From Sphaerisporangium perillae (GTDB lineage Bacteria > Actinomycetota > Actinomycetes > Streptosporangiales > Streptosporangiaceae), in NCBI RefSeq assembly GCF_023276435.1, contig NZ_JALLPO010000011.1, forward strand, positions 1-64,000: a stretch of 64,000 bases of DNA, in the 5' to 3' direction. Below the pieces are notes generated by a model, which was not told the origin of the DNA, ran no database searches, and was given only the letters and a program-made list of their open reading frames with translations. Below, in pieces: positions 1 to 9,165 of this stretch (its first letter is position 1; every line of letters starts with the position of its first letter). A program made the position numbers and the translations under genes.

Positions 1-60
1 CTACCCCCCTACCCCCCTTCCCCACAGGTATCTGTAGGACTTCCCTGGGATGGTCCGGAG

Positions 61-98
61 CAAGAAGAAAGGGAGGTCGGCCACCGGCCGTCCCTCCC
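61..98 (-). terminator. Rho-independent terminator of the serine recombinase
   Basis: Read on the minus strand, a GC-rich hairpin (arms 71-82 and 86-98, one small internal bulge, ACC/GGT loop) is followed at once by a T-rich run (TTTCTTCTT, complement of 61-70). It lies about 45 nt past the recombinase stop codon. The stem plus U-tract is the classic intrinsic terminator layout. Confidence 0.7.
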
Positions 99-142
99 CG
101 TCCTCGTCACATGTGTATCGTGCGGACTTCTCGCGGATGGTC

Positions 143-1765
143 CTAACGCGCCTCGTCCCTCAGGGCCGCGTCGCTGTCCCTGCGCTGTGCCATGGCTTCG
201 GCCGCCCAAAGGTCGGCCGCGTCGATGAACCCCGGTTCCACCGCGTCCGACAGCGCGTCGATGATGCGCTGCTGTAGGTCTTCGGGGATGAACAGGTCGA
301 GGTCGGGAGCCTTGGGGTTGCCTGCCACGTACAGCCGGACTCCGGCCTTACGCAGAAGCTCGCAGCGGGTTTCCCAGGCGGGGTTGCGCTCCCAGAACTG
401 GCGGAACGTCTCGCCGGTGCCGGACTCCTCCCACCGCGACGGGACCATGGGCAGGGCCTCAAGCTCGGCCAGGGCCGCCTCGTGTTCCTCGATCCCCTTG
501 ATCACCGCGTTCGCTCCGGCGCTCCCAGGCTTCATATGGACGAGGTTGCCGGCCAGGTTGTCCAGGGCCTCCCGGAGTTCCTTGATGTCGGAGGAGCGGT
601 CGGAGCCTGGCACGTAGGTCTTGATCGTGATCTCAAGGTCGCCTGCGGCGGAGAGGAAGGCGTCCTCCAGATGGAGTTGCAGGACCTCCCTCTCCCAGGA
701 CTTCTGGTACTGACATTTGGTGCCGACCCGGATTGTCTTGCACAGGTAGTACGAGTAGTGCCTTGTCGAGCCATTGGCCAGTTTCCGGTCGGCCGAGTTG
801 GCATACATCATCTCGCCGCACGCGCAGTAGAGGATGCCGACCAGGGGTGTGGTTTCTCGGTCAACGTTTCGGTACGCGCTGCCGCGACGGTCCAGCACAT
901 CCTGGAGCTTGTCGAATTCCTCGCGGGTGAGGATCGGTTCGGCCCACTGCACGGGTAGGCCGTTCTTCTTCAGAACCTCGCCCCGGTGGATTGCGTAGCC
1001 CATGAGGGCGGGCTTGGACAGGACCGCCTTGAGCGAGGAGGTCGCCCACTTGGTCCCCTTCACCTTGCTCATGGTTCCCTCGCGGCCTTCGGTCGCGTTG
1101 GTGTGCCGCTGATAGTCCAGGGTGGTCAGGATGCCGCGAGCGTTCCAGTCCTTGGCGATGCCGCCCATCGACTGGCTCTTGTTGACCAGGCGGTCGTAGG
1201 CTTCCCGGACCAGTGGGCCGGTGACGGGGTCGACGTCGAGCCGCCAGCGCATCCCGCCCTTGTGTTCCACGCGGACCGCCCGGTATCCGAAGGGCCACGT
1301 GCCGCCCGCCCAGAGCTGTTCTTCCCGGTACCACTCAAGCTGGTTGAGCTTCTTCTCCTGGACGGACTTCCGGTAGTTGGCTGCCTGTGTCGCTTTGATG
1401 TTGGCGATCATTCGGCCGTTGGGGGTGGACAGGTCGAAGGCGGGGTCATCGAGGATGACGACCGTCTTGTTGTTCTCCAGCACCCAGCCGACGAAGGCGG
1501 CCCAGTGCAAGTCGTCGCGGGTGATCCGGTCTTGGCTGGTGACCATCATGGCGTCCCATTCGTGGATCAGCGGCTCGCGTAGCCACTTCCCGAGGGATGG
1601 TCGTTTGTCCAGGTTGACCGCGCCGGAAACGGTGGCGTCCTCCACCCAACCGGCCACTGCGTGCCGGCCCTTCCTGATCGCCTCTGCTAGCTGAACGTCC
1701 TGGCGCTCAAGCGCCGAAGACTGCTCTGTGTCCCTGCTGATCCGCTTGACTGCCAGCACACGCAA
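143..1765 (-). CDS. Large serine recombinase (integrase family)
   Basis: A 540-residue site-specific recombinase of the large serine integrase/transposase type. The N-terminal resolvase domain holds the predicted nucleophile Ser10 in KRISRDTEQ, then SALERQ, then the DRITR motif (Arg80, Arg83) that activates the scissile phosphate. The Recombinase domain follows, with a zinc ribbon (CACGEMMYA, then YLCKT and TKCQ) and a C-terminal helical region. Length fits phage or AICE integrases. No phage or conjugation genes lie to the right, so the gene is probably at one edge of an element extending left of the window. It has its own terminator at 61-98. No excisionase is visible. The attachment core was not located. 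Confidence 0.9.
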   Translation of the reverse strand: MRVLAVKRISRDTEQSSALERQDVQLAEAIRKGRHAVAGWVEDATVSGAVNLDKRPSLGKWLREPLIHEWDAMMVTSQDRITRDDLHWAAFVGWVLENNKTVVILDDPAFDLSTPNGRMIANIKATQAANYRKSVQEKKLNQLEWYREEQLWAGGTWPFGYRAVRVEHKGGMRWRLDVDPVTGPLVREAYDRLVNKSQSMGGIAKDWNARGILTTLDYQRHTNATEGREGTMSKVKGTKWATSSLKAVLSKPALMGYAIHRGEVLKKNGLPVQWAEPILTREEFDKLQDVLDRRGSAYRNVDRETTPLVGILYCACGEMMYANSADRKLANGSTRHYSYYLCKTIRVGTKCQYQKSWEREVLQLHLEDAFLSAAGDLEITIKTYVPGSDRSSDIKELREALDNLAGNLVHMKPGSAGANAVIKGIEEHEAALAELEALPMVPSRWEESGTGETFRQFWERNPAWETRCELLRKAGVRLYVAGNPKAPDLDLFIPEDLQQRIIDALSDAVEPGFIDAADLWAAEAMAQRRDSDAALRDEAR

Positions 1766-2040
1766 GGCATGTCTCCCTAGTGCTCGTGGGTAACACCAGG
1801 GTAAAGGGAAGTTTGGACTACTGCAAAACCGAACCGTCCGTCTTTATCAGGATCAGCTGGGGCGCCATCGGGAGATGCGCCGTGAGCCTTCCCGCGTAAT
1901 CCACGCTGCAACGCGCGATGACCAGCCGCATGACCGCCAACCCTACCGCCGCCCCGGCCCGGGCGGGCGCCGTTCGCGGGGCCGTTGGACGGCGGCGCCG
2001 GCCCCTCTGGGAGACTTGCCGGCAGGACAAGGAGGGCAGG
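1766..2040. other. Intergenic region: possible att junction and 3HCDH leader
   Basis: This 275-nt gap separates the recombinase start from the hydroxyacyl-CoA dehydrogenase. The first ~95 nt (1766-1860) are clearly less GC-rich than the surroundings, as expected for element-derived DNA or a promoter. The rest is high-GC chromosome-like sequence ending in the ribosome binding site of the next gene. The element/chromosome junction may lie here, but without the opposite end no direct repeat can be identified. Confidence 0.35.
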
Positions 2041-3513
2041 ATGGCACGCACGTTCCAGACCGTCGGCGTCGTCGGGCTCGGCACCATGGGCGCCGGCATC
2101 GCCGAGGTGTTCGCCCGCGCCGGGCTCCAGGTGATCGGGGTCGAGGTGAACGCCGAGGCGCTGGAGCGCGGGCGCGGCAACCTCGACCGGTCCCTGGACA
2201 GGGCCGTGAGCCGGGGCCGGCTGAGCGAGACCGAGCGCGACGGGATCTTCGGCAGGACGACGTTCACCGGCGCCCTCGACGACCTGCGCGACGCCGACCT
2301 GGTGATCGAGGCGATCCCCGAGATCATGGACTTCAAGCGCGCCCTGTTCACCGACCTCGACCGCGTCTGCGGGCCGGAGACCGTGCTCGCGACCAACACC
2401 TCCTCCCTGTCGGTCACCGCGATCGCGGCCACCACCTCCCGCCCGGGCCGAGTGATCGGCATGCACTTCTTCAACCCGGCCCCCGTCATGAAGCTCGTCG
2501 AGGTCGTGCACACGGTGGTCACCGAGGAAGGACTGGCCGGCGACGTCGCCACGCTCGCCCGGCGCCTCGGCAAGACCCCGGTCACCGTGGGCGACCGGGC
2601 CGGGTTCGTGGTCAACCGGCTGCTGCTCGGGTACCTCAACCACGCCGCGACGCTCCTTGAGCGCGGAGTGGCCGCCAAGGAGGACATCGACGCCGCCATG
2701 AAGCTCGGCGCCGGGCTGCCGATGGGCCCGTTCACGCTGCTCGACCTGATCGGCCTGGACGTCTCCCACGAGGTGTGCGAGGTGCTGTTCCAGGAGAGCC
2801 GCGACCGCGTGCACGCGCCCGCGCCCATCCTGCGGGAGCTGGTGACCGCCGGGCTGCTCGGGCGCAAGACCGGCCGGGGCTTCCACTCCTACGACGACGT
2901 GGCCAGGCCCGCCGCCGGGGCCGGGGGCAAGCTCGGCGTGGGGTCGGTCCACGTGCTGGGCGAGGGCGCGGACGAGCTGTCGGCCCGGCTGTCCGCCGCC
3001 GGCTTCAAGCAGGGAGAGGCGCACGAGGCCGACGTGGTCATCGCGCTGTCCAGCACGCCCGTCATCGAGCACGCCGTGCTGCTGCCGCATCCCGAGCGCC
3101 TGGTAGGGCTCCACCTGGTGGGCGAGGACATCGCCGAGGTCGTCTCGACGGTGCTCACCGTCCCCGAGGTGGCGCGGGCCGTCGGAGACCTGGTCAGAGT
3201 GCTCGGGCGCACCCCCGTTCCGTGCGCCGACCGCGCCGGGTTCGTGGTCGAGGCCCTGCTGTACCCCTACCTCAACGACGCCGTGCGGATGTACGACGCC
3301 GGATACGCCTCCATGGAGGACATCGACACCGCGATGCGGCTCGGGTGCGGGTACCCCGCGGGGCCGTTCGAGATGCTGGACGCCATCGGGCTCGAGGTCG
3401 TGCGCGACGGGCTGCGGGCGCTCTACGCCGAGTACCGCGAACCCTTCTTCGCCCCCACCCCGCTGCTCGATCGCCTGGTGACCGCCGGAGTGACCGGCAT
3501 CAGGGACCGGTGA
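2041..3513 (+). CDS. 3-hydroxyacyl-CoA dehydrogenase
   Basis: NAD-dependent L-3-hydroxyacyl-CoA (or 3-hydroxybutyryl-CoA) dehydrogenase, 490 aa, for fatty-acid beta-oxidation or related acyl-CoA metabolism. The N-terminal Rossmann motif is [11 protein letters not shown], followed by ATNTSSL and [13 protein letters not shown], which is typical of the family. Two C-terminal 3HCDH helical domains follow (about residues 180-280 and 385-480), each with the DRAGFVV and GPF signatures. This is the two-domain arrangement of the PaaH-like long form. The ATG at 2041 is chosen over an upstream in-frame ATG at 1918 because AAGGAGGG sits just before it and the Rossmann fold begins 7 residues later. It appears monocistronic. 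Confidence 0.93.
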   Translation: MARTFQTVGVVGLGTMGAGIAEVFARAGLQVIGVEVNAEALERGRGNLDRSLDRAVSRGRLSETERDGIFGRTTFTGALDDLRDADLVIEAIPEIMDFKRALFTDLDRVCGPETVLATNTSSLSVTAIAATTSRPGRVIGMHFFNPAPVMKLVEVVHTVVTEEGLAGDVATLARRLGKTPVTVGDRAGFVVNRLLLGYLNHAATLLERGVAAKEDIDAAMKLGAGLPMGPFTLLDLIGLDVSHEVCEVLFQESRDRVHAPAPILRELVTAGLLGRKTGRGFHSYDDVARPAAGAGGKLGVGSVHVLGEGADELSARLSAAGFKQGEAHEADVVIALSSTPVIEHAVLLPHPERLVGLHLVGEDIAEVVSTVLTVPEVARAVGDLVRVLGRTPVPCADRAGFVVEALLYPYLNDAVRMYDAGYASMEDIDTAMRLGCGYPAGPFEMLDAIGLEVVRDGLRALYAEYREPFFAPTPLLDRLVTAGVTGIRDR

Positions 3514-3549
3514 CGGAAGAACACCTTCGGCATCGACGTTTGTGCTGTC

Positions 3550-3870
3550 ATGAGCCCCCGCCGCGCCCGCCGTCCGGCCCCCCGAGACAAGGGGCGCGGC
3601 CTCGACGCGCCGCGTCCGCTCGACGGGGTGCTGCGCGGCATGGAACGGGTGGAGGAGGGGCCCGACGGCGAGTGGAAGGTGCGGAGCGTCTCCGGCGCGG
3701 GCTCGGACAAGATCTACCGCTGCCCGGGCTGCGACCAGGAGATCCGCCCGGGGCTTCCGCACGTGGTGAGCTGGCCGAACTGGTCCGGCGGCGAGGGGGA
3801 GCGCCGCCACTGGCACACCGCCTGCTGGCGCAAGCGGATCGACCGCGGCCCCGGCCGTTCCCGTTATTGA
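3550..3870 (+). CDS. Conserved actinobacterial zinc-ribbon-like protein
   Basis: A 106-residue basic protein with a flexible Arg/Pro-rich N-terminus. A conserved core follows: YRCPGCDQEIRPGLPHVV, then RRHWHTACW. The CPGC pair with His/Cys in HWHTACW suggests one zinc site. Close relatives occur across actinomycetes and are often labelled 'ATP/GTP-binding protein' without basis. It starts 36 nt after the dehydrogenase and precedes the hydrolase on the same strand. No strong ribosome binding site is seen before the ATG. Function unknown. Confidence 0.8.
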   Translation: MSPRRARRPAPRDKGRGLDAPRPLDGVLRGMERVEEGPDGEWKVRSVSGAGSDKIYRCPGCDQEIRPGLPHVVSWPNWSGGEGERRHWHTACWRKRIDRGPGRSRY

Positions 3871-3950
3871 CCCGTCCCGCCTGCCCTCCCTCCGGTCTCG
3901 GCCCGTTGCGCCGAGCCGGTGCCGGAGAGGCGATACCTGAGGAGTCCGCG

Positions 3951-4655
3951 TTGGAGATTCGCTCGTCGACGGTGCTGCCCGCCGTGCGGGAGGACATCGA
4001 GCTGCACACGGCCGACGGCCTGACGCTGGTGGGGGAGCTGGCCCGGCCCACAGAGGGAACCCCGGCGGCCACGCTCATCTGCCTGCACCCGCTTCCCACG
4101 GCCGAGGGCATGATGGACAGCCACGTGCTGCGCAAGGCCGCCGCCCGGCTGCCGGCTCTGGCGGGTGTCGCGGTGCTGCGCTTCAACACCCGGGGGACCG
4201 CCTCCGCGCGGGGCAAGTCCGAGGGCGCCTTCGGCGACGGCGAGGAGGAGCGGTTCGACGTCGCCGCGGCGCTGGAGTACGCCGAGTTCCACGACCTGCC
4301 GAACCCGTGGCTGCTGGGCTGGTCGTTCGGCACCGAGCTGGCGCTCAAGTGGGGGCACGACCCGCTGGTCCGGGGCGCGATCCTGCTGTCGCCTCCCCTG
4401 AAGCGGGCCAAGGACGCCGACCTCGCGGCGTGGGCGGAGTTCGGGCGGCCGCTGGTCGCGCTGGTCCCGGAGTTCGACGACTATCTCAGGCCCGAGGAGG
4501 CGCGGCAGCGGTTCGCCGCCGTCCCGCAGGCCGAGGTGGTGGGCGTCGACGGCGCCAAGCACCTCTGGGTCGGCGAGCCCTACGTCCGGATCGTCCTCAA
4601 CGAGATCGTCAAGCGCGTCAACCCGGCGGCCTATCCTCTGCCCACGGAAGTCTGA
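3951..4655 (+). CDS. Alpha/beta hydrolase
   Basis: A 234-residue alpha/beta-hydrolase-fold protein resembling the small YfbR/CC_3042-type 'dienelactone hydrolase-like' enzymes. Visible elements are LICLHPLP (oxyanion region), FNTRGTASARGKS, the nucleophile elbow GWSFGTE (predicted Ser), and a C-terminal GAKHLW that supplies the predicted catalytic His. The TTG start at 3951 is chosen because GAGGA lies about 8 nt upstream and the protein then has family length. The much longer upstream open frame runs antiparallel to known coding and is rejected. The 3' end, including the stop codon, is duplicated just downstream (4641-4694). Substrate unknown. Confidence 0.82.
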   Translation: MEIRSSTVLPAVREDIELHTADGLTLVGELARPTEGTPAATLICLHPLPTAEGMMDSHVLRKAAARLPALAGVAVLRFNTRGTASARGKSEGAFGDGEEERFDVAAALEYAEFHDLPNPWLLGWSFGTELALKWGHDPLVRGAILLSPPLKRAKDADLAAWAEFGRPLVALVPEFDDYLRPEEARQRFAAVPQAEVVGVDGAKHLWVGEPYVRIVLNEIVKRVNPAAYPLPTEV

Positions 4656-4694
4656 GTCCCGTCCCCTGTGCCCCACGGAAGTCTGAGTCCCGTC
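4641..4694. repeat. Direct repeat spanning the hydrolase stop codon
   Basis: A perfect 23-bp sequence occurs at 4641-4663 and again at 4672-4694 (period 31). The first copy encodes the last hydrolase residues and its TGA; the second lies in the 3' UTR. This looks like a local tandem duplication. Confidence 0.9.
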
Positions 4695-4730
4695 GCCGGA
4701 TGTCCGGTGACGCCGGGCCCGCGCCCCCCA

Positions 4731-4750
4731 TAGAATCTTGTTCGGTTCTA
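4731..4750. promoter_or_regulatory. Candidate operator before the SDR gene
   Basis: TAGAA and TTCTA arms separated by 10 nt form an inverted repeat 14 nt upstream of the SDR start. It loosely resembles TetR-family lipid-gene operators with AGAAC/GTTCT half-sites (KstR-like), but the spacing differs. No regulator gene is adjacent. Confidence 0.35.
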
Positions 4751-4764
4751 TCGAGGAGGCTGCC

Positions 4765-5523
4765 GTGCAGGCGTTTGATCTATCCGGGCGGAACGCGTTC
4801 GTGACCGGCGCGTCGCGGGGCATCGGGCGGGCGATCGCACTGGCCTACGCCGAGGCGGGCGCCGACGTGGCGCTGGTCGCGCGGACGGCCGAGACCCTGG
4901 CCGGGGTCGCCAAGGAGATCGAGGCGTTCGGGCGCCGTGCGCACGTCATCCCGTGCGACCTGACCGACAGGGACGCGGCCGCCGCGGCCGTGACGCAGGC
5001 GATCGAGGCGCTCGGGCACCTGGACATCGTCGTGAACAACGCCGGCGGATCCAACTTCATCGTGCCCTTCAACGACCTGCGGCTGTCCGGGTGGGACAAG
5101 ATCATGAAGCTGAACCTGGACTCCGCGATGGCGGTGTGCCACGCGGTCGGGCCGCACCTGCTGGAACGCGGGACCGGTTCGGTGATCAACGTCGCCTCCG
5201 TCGCCGCCCTGGGCGCCCCCTTCATGGCCCCGTACGCCGCGGCCAAGGCCGCCGTGGTCGCCCTCACCAAGACCCTGGCGCTGGAGTGGGCCGGGAGCGG
5301 CGTGCGGGTGAACGCCCTGTGTCCCGGCTGGACCGCAACCGAACTCAACCGCAGCCTCTGGGAGGACGAGAACGCGAGCAAGACCCTGATGGCCGGCGTC
5401 CCCATGAGCCGCTGGGGCACCCCCGAGGAGATGGCCCACCCCGCGGTCTTCCTGGCCGGATCCGCCTCCGCGTACATGACCGGCCAGGTCCTGTTCATCG
5501 ACGGCGGCGCCGCCGCCACCTGA
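4765..5523 (+). CDS. SDR family NAD(P)-dependent oxidoreductase
   Basis: A 252-residue classical short-chain dehydrogenase/reductase of the FabG/glucose-1-dehydrogenase type. The cofactor loop is TGASRGIGRA, followed by NNAG, a catalytic Ser in INVASVAAL, and the YAAAK catalytic Tyr-Lys pair. CPGW and a C-terminal YMTGQVLFIDGG complete the fold. The residue after the cofactor strand is Arg (VARTAE), which favours NADPH. The GTG at 4765 is preferred because GAGGAGG lies 5 nt upstream. The substrate cannot be read from sequence; fatty-acid genes nearby suggest a hydroxyacyl or alcohol substrate. Confidence 0.9.
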   Translation: MQAFDLSGRNAFVTGASRGIGRAIALAYAEAGADVALVARTAETLAGVAKEIEAFGRRAHVIPCDLTDRDAAAAAVTQAIEALGHLDIVVNNAGGSNFIVPFNDLRLSGWDKIMKLNLDSAMAVCHAVGPHLLERGTGSVINVASVAALGAPFMAPYAAAKAAVVALTKTLALEWAGSGVRVNALCPGWTATELNRSLWEDENASKTLMAGVPMSRWGTPEEMAHPAVFLAGSASAYMTGQVLFIDGGAAAT

Positions 5524-5583
5524 CCCCCGCGACGGCCGGACGCGTCTCCGGAACCCCAGGAGTGACAGGACCATCCTCGGCGG

Positions 5584-7086
5584 CTAGAGCTGCGCCTGGC
5601 GGGGCAGGACGACTTCGCGGATGATGAGCGCCACCGCGGCGGCCACGGGGATGGCGAGCAGCGCGCCCACCGCGCCGAGGAGCGCGCCGCCGAACAGGGC
5701 GGCGATCACGGACACCGCCGGGGCCACGTCCACCGACCGGCTCATCACGCGGGGGTAGATGACGTAGTTCTCGACCTGCTGATAGATCACGAAGAAGATG
5801 ACGCAGGCGATGCCGAGCGGTGCCGACTGCAGGAAGCCGACCGCCGACACCAGCACCGCCCCGACCGTCGCGCCCACCAGCGGGATCAGGTCGGTCACGG
5901 CCACGACCAGCGCCAGGGCGAGGGCGTACTTGGCCCCGGCGATCGTCAGGAACAGCCAGGAGAGGCTGCCCGCGATCACCGAGATCAGCACGTTGCCCGC
6001 CACGTACCCGCCGATCCCGGCGAGGATCTCATCGCCGATGGCGCGCGTGCGGGGACGGCGGGTCGCCGGCACCAGCAGAAGCAGGTACTCCTTGATCGTG
6101 GGCAGCGACCCAAGGAAGTAGAGCGTCAGCACGAGCAGGGTGAAGCCGGAGAAGAACGCGTCGAGCACGACCGCCCCCGCGCCCAGGATCCCGCCGGCCA
6201 CGGTCGCGCCCAGGCCGCCGCTGGTGATGTACGACTGGAGGTTGGCGAGGATCTGGTAGTCGGTGTCGAGCTGTTTGATCGTCGGGTTCGACGTCAGGCT
6301 CTGCACGTAGCCGGGCACGGCGCCGACGAAGTCACTGGTCTCCTGGCTCACCGGCGGGACGATCGCCAGGCCGAACAGCGCGAAGAGCAGGGTCACGCCC
6401 AGGAACACCAGGGAGATCGCCCAGCGCCGGCTCATGCCGCGCCGCTGCAGGGCCTCGACGATCGGGTTCAGCCCCACGGCGAGGAAGGCGGCCACCACGA
6501 TCAGCACGATCACGCTGCGGGAGCTGACCAGCGCCTGGGCCAGACCCCAGGCGGTCAGCACGCCCAGCGCCGCCGTCAGCCCCCACAGGAACGGTCCTCT
6601 GGTGAGCGGCTTGCCGGGCAGGCCGTACGGCATCGCCGCGTCGTCTTCGGCCCCGTCTTCGGCGGGCCCGCCGGTCCGGCGGTCGCGAGAGCCCTGGCGT
6701 CCTGGCCCGGTCTCCGGGCGTGCGGAGTCGGTCGTCCGGGACCGCGAGGAGTCGCTCGCCCGGGGCCGCGTCGGGGCCGCCGTCGCGGATCGTGCGGGTT
6801 CGGCGGCGCTGGTGTGGGAGGACGTGGCACCGCGGCCCGCGCCGGGAACGGCGGCCGTCGCAGGCAGGATGGCGGTCACCTCGGCCGCGTCGGGGCGGGC
6901 GTCACGCGCGCCCGGGGCCGTTCCGGGACCAGGGGGGACGGGCACCGCATCGGGAGCGGGGTCGGGCACGGGGTCTGCTCCTCGGCGTCGGAGGTCGGGG
7001 GGGCGAGCGTTGACGGCCTGCCAGGGAGACGGCAGCCGGCGCCAGGGGCGGACCGCCGGCGTCGTACACAAGGGGGCGGACAACAC
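5584..7086 (-). CDS. AI-2E (PerM) family membrane permease
   Basis: A polytopic inner-membrane protein of the AI-2E/PerM/UPF0118 family. Members export small molecules or act as Na+/H+ antiporters. The C-terminal ~345 residues hold the family core, with about eight hydrophobic helices, the motif DLIPLVGA and a re-entrant QQVENYVIYPRVMSRSV block. The first ~150 residues are Pro/Arg/Ala-rich and predicted disordered. The frame opens at a GTG at 7086, but an ATG at 6633 (MPYGLPG...) would give a normal 350-residue protein. The true start is therefore uncertain. It is convergent with the SDR gene. Confidence 0.8.
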   Translation of the reverse strand: MLSAPLCTTPAVRPWRRLPSPWQAVNARPPDLRRRGADPVPDPAPDAVPVPPGPGTAPGARDARPDAAEVTAILPATAAVPGAGRGATSSHTSAAEPARSATAAPTRPRASDSSRSRTTDSARPETGPGRQGSRDRRTGGPAEDGAEDDAAMPYGLPGKPLTRGPFLWGLTAALGVLTAWGLAQALVSSRSVIVLIVVAAFLAVGLNPIVEALQRRGMSRRWAISLVFLGVTLLFALFGLAIVPPVSQETSDFVGAVPGYVQSLTSNPTIKQLDTDYQILANLQSYITSGGLGATVAGGILGAGAVVLDAFFSGFTLLVLTLYFLGSLPTIKEYLLLLVPATRRPRTRAIGDEILAGIGGYVAGNVLISVIAGSLSWLFLTIAGAKYALALALVVAVTDLIPLVGATVGAVLVSAVGFLQSAPLGIACVIFFVIYQQVENYVIYPRVMSRSVDVAPAVSVIAALFGGALLGAVGALLAIPVAAAVALIIREVVLPRQAQL

Positions 7087-7087
7087 A

Positions 7088-7123
7088 GGAGAGCCTAGCG
7101 ACCATGTGATCGCCAGGCTCTCC
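7088..7123 (-). terminator. Hairpin terminator after the coiled-coil gene
   Basis: A 14-bp stem (7088-7101 with 7110-7123) encloses an 8-nt loop. The single A/C mismatch on the plus strand becomes a G-U wobble in the minus-strand transcript. The hairpin is therefore best formed in RNA of the minus-strand coiled-coil gene that ends at 7168. No long U-tract follows. Confidence 0.65.
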
Positions 7124-7167
7124 CGGTAGCCGTCCCTAAAGCCCCCTGTGCGGTGAGGAGCCGGTGC

Positions 7168-8460
7168 CTACTCCTGCCACCACTCCGAGTCGTCCTCAGC
7201 CGGTGCGGCGGCCCGCTGCGGAGCCGGCGCGGGGCTGGGCTTGTCGTTCACGACGGGCGTCGCCGCGAGCGCCGGCTTCGGCGCCGGGGCGGCGACCGCC
7301 GGGGCCTCGTCCATGCCCGGCAGGGCCGCGCCGCCGAGCAGCTGGCGCAGCTGGGCGAGGTGGCTGGTGATGCTGTCGCGCTGGCGGGTCAGCTCGTCCA
7401 CCTGGCGCTGGGCGATCGTCCTGTTGCGCTCGGCCTCGGACTTGGCCTCGGACACGATGGACTCGGCGCTGGCCTTGGCCTCGGCGACGAACTGGTCGGC
7501 GTTCTTGCGGGCGTTGGCCAGCAGCTGCTTGGCGTGGGTGTCGGCCTCGCGGCGGGTCTGGTCGGCCTGCTGGGTGGCCTTGGTGGCCCGCTGCTCGGCG
7601 GTGGCGGCGCGCTGCTCGGCCTCGGCGACGAGCTTCTGCGTCGCGGCCTGGGCGGTGGCGTGGCGCTCGGACTCCTGGCGCTCGGCCTCCTCGCGGCGGG
7701 CGGCGAGCTGGATCTCGAACTCGGCCTCGTCCTGGGCGCGCTTGGCCTCGGACTCCTCCAGGACGCGCTGGGCCTGGGCCCGCATCTCGTCGGCCTGGCG
7801 CTTGGCCGTGGTGAGCACCTCGTCGCGCTCACGCTTGGTCGAGGCGCGGAGCTGGGCGACCTCGCGCTCGGTGGTGGTGCGCAGCTTGGCGATCTCGCGC
7901 TCGGCGTCGGCGCGCTTCTCGGCGACCTCGTGGTCGGCAGTGGCGCGGAGCTTGGAGACCTCGCGCTCGGTGGTGGAGGTCAGCTCGTCGGCCTCGCGCT
8001 TGGCGGTCGAGCGGATCTCCTCGGCCTCCCGCTCGGCCATGGTGCGCATCTCGTCGGTCTCGCGGGTGGCGAGCGCGCGCTTCTCAGCGGCCTCGTTCTC
8101 GGCGGCCGCCCGGACGTCCGCCGCGTCGACCTTCGCGGCGGCCTTGATCTCGTTCGCCTCGGACCTCGCGGCCTGGACGAGCTCGGTGGCCTGCTCCTCC
8201 GCGAGACGCAGCAGCTGCTCGATGCGGGCACCGAGACCGGAGTAGGTCGGGCGCTCCTGCTCCTGCAGCTGGCGCTGAGAGTCGGACAGCTCCCGCTGCA
8301 ACGCGGAGAGCTGCTCACGAGTCTGCCGCAGGTCGGTGTCGAGCTGCTTCAGGTGGTCGTGAACCTGGTGCCGGTCGTAGCCACGGAGAACCACGTCGAA
8401 TTCCCGCGTGGGGGCGTCTTCAAAGAAATTGTTCAGCTGGGCGTCGATGTCGGACTGCAT
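7168..8460 (-). CDS. DivIVA-like/FilP-type coiled-coil cytoskeletal protein
   Basis: A 430-residue, almost entirely coiled-coil protein. The N-terminus has a DivIVA-like module (FDVVLRGYDRHQVHDHL) as in actinobacterial polarity and filament proteins. About 300 residues of heptad-rich Ala/Glu/Arg sequence follow, with recurring units such as EREVAKLR and AKREADE. A Pro/Ala linker then leads to an acidic aromatic tail, SEWWQE. Streptomyces FilP and Scy have this layout and work in tip growth; such genes are often misnamed 'cellulose-binding protein'. The ATG at 8460 is chosen because the DivIVA module starts about 20 residues later, and AGGATCGAG precedes it. Role in polar growth is inferred. 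Confidence 0.8.
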   Translation of the reverse strand: MQSDIDAQLNNFFEDAPTREFDVVLRGYDRHQVHDHLKQLDTDLRQTREQLSALQRELSDSQRQLQEQERPTYSGLGARIEQLLRLAEEQATELVQAARSEANEIKAAAKVDAADVRAAAENEAAEKRALATRETDEMRTMAEREAEEIRSTAKREADELTSTTEREVSKLRATADHEVAEKRADAEREIAKLRTTTEREVAQLRASTKRERDEVLTTAKRQADEMRAQAQRVLEESEAKRAQDEAEFEIQLAARREEAERQESERHATAQAATQKLVAEAEQRAATAEQRATKATQQADQTRREADTHAKQLLANARKNADQFVAEAKASAESIVSEAKSEAERNRTIAQRQVDELTRQRDSITSHLAQLRQLLGGAALPGMDEAPAVAAPAPKPALAATPVVNDKPSPAPAPQRAAAPAEDDSEWWQE

Positions 8461-8520
8461 GAGGCTCGATCCTGGGTTGTCGAGACGGCTACACGGGCCG
8501 GACGGGGGGGCGGACATCCG

Positions 8521-8537
8521 AGGCGGGAAACCCGCCT
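8521..8537. other. Hairpin in the 5' region of the coiled-coil gene
   Basis: A perfect 7-bp inverted repeat (AGGCGGG, AAA loop, CCCGCCT) lies about 60 nt upstream of the coiled-coil gene start. It would be in that gene's 5' UTR on the minus strand. The remainder of the 276-nt gap 8461-8736 shows no gene. Function unknown. Confidence 0.4.
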
Positions 8538-8736
8538 ATGGTCGCGCTCGCTCGGGCACTCGCCTACGGGGGCCGGCTGTCGCTGGCCCCTGTCGTTCTC
8601 GTGCTCGGCTCGCCCGTCCATGGCGAGGATCCACGTCCGGATGGTAGGCCAGCGTACTCTGGTGTTGCCGAATTGGAGGTCCCGTCCGACTTTCTGCGCG
8701 ACTTGTTACGAATAAGCCATTGTTGAGTTTCGTCAG

Positions 8737-9165
8737 CTAGGAGGGGCGAGGAGGGGACTCGACCAGCTCTGTCAAGACTCCTCCCACATCTTTCGGATGA
8801 AGAAACGCGATCGAGGTGCCCATTGCGCCGTGCCGGGGGTGTGAGTCGATCAAACGAACACCCCTGCCCCCGATCTCTTCGATGGCTGCGGTGACATCCG
8901 TCACGCCGTAGGCGACGTGGTGGATGCCCTCACCTCGCTTGGCCAGGAACCTCCCGACGGGCGTGTCGGGGTGCAAGGGCTCCAGCAGCTGGATGTAGGA
9001 GCCTCCGCCTTCGCCGTCGGCCACGTGCAACATGGCCTCTTTCACCCCCTGCTCCTCGTTGAGCTCCTGGCTGACCACGGTCACGCCGAAGGTCGACTCG
9101 TAGAACGCGATCTTCTCTTCGAGATTCTCGCAGGCGATGCCCACGTGGTCGATTCTCAGCAGCAT
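8737..9165 (-). CDS. mce: Methylmalonyl-CoA epimerase
   Basis: A 142-residue vicinal-oxygen-chelate metalloenzyme. It interconverts (2S)- and (2R)-methylmalonyl-CoA between propionyl-CoA carboxylase and methylmalonyl-CoA mutase. The start [11 protein letters not shown] supplies the first metal His. [16 protein letters not shown] (second His) and the C-terminal LTELVE (Glu) complete the expected ligand set. Length is typical. AAGGA lies about 7 nt before the ATG. The gene is divergent from the thiolase, with about 160 nt between them for two promoters. Joint placement suggests short-chain acyl-CoA metabolism. Confidence 0.95.
   Translation of the reverse strand: MLLRIDHVGIACENLEEKIAFYESTFGVTVVSQELNEEQGVKEAMLHVADGEGGGSYIQLLEPLHPDTPVGRFLAKRGEGIHHVAYGVTDVTAAIEEIGGRGVRLIDSHPRHGAMGTSIAFLHPKDVGGVLTELVESPPRPS

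Noticed and set aside
1-30. G-quadruplex-like C-tracts at the window start
   Set aside because: Only three uneven G runs on the minus strand; not a convincing quadruplex, and context is cut by the window edge.
1777-3816. 679-codon minus-strand frame opposite the hydroxyacyl-CoA dehydrogenase
   Set aside because: Antisense shadow. A short tail around 1818-1868 ([16 protein letters not shown]) looked less biased, but it is too short and has no recognisable relative.
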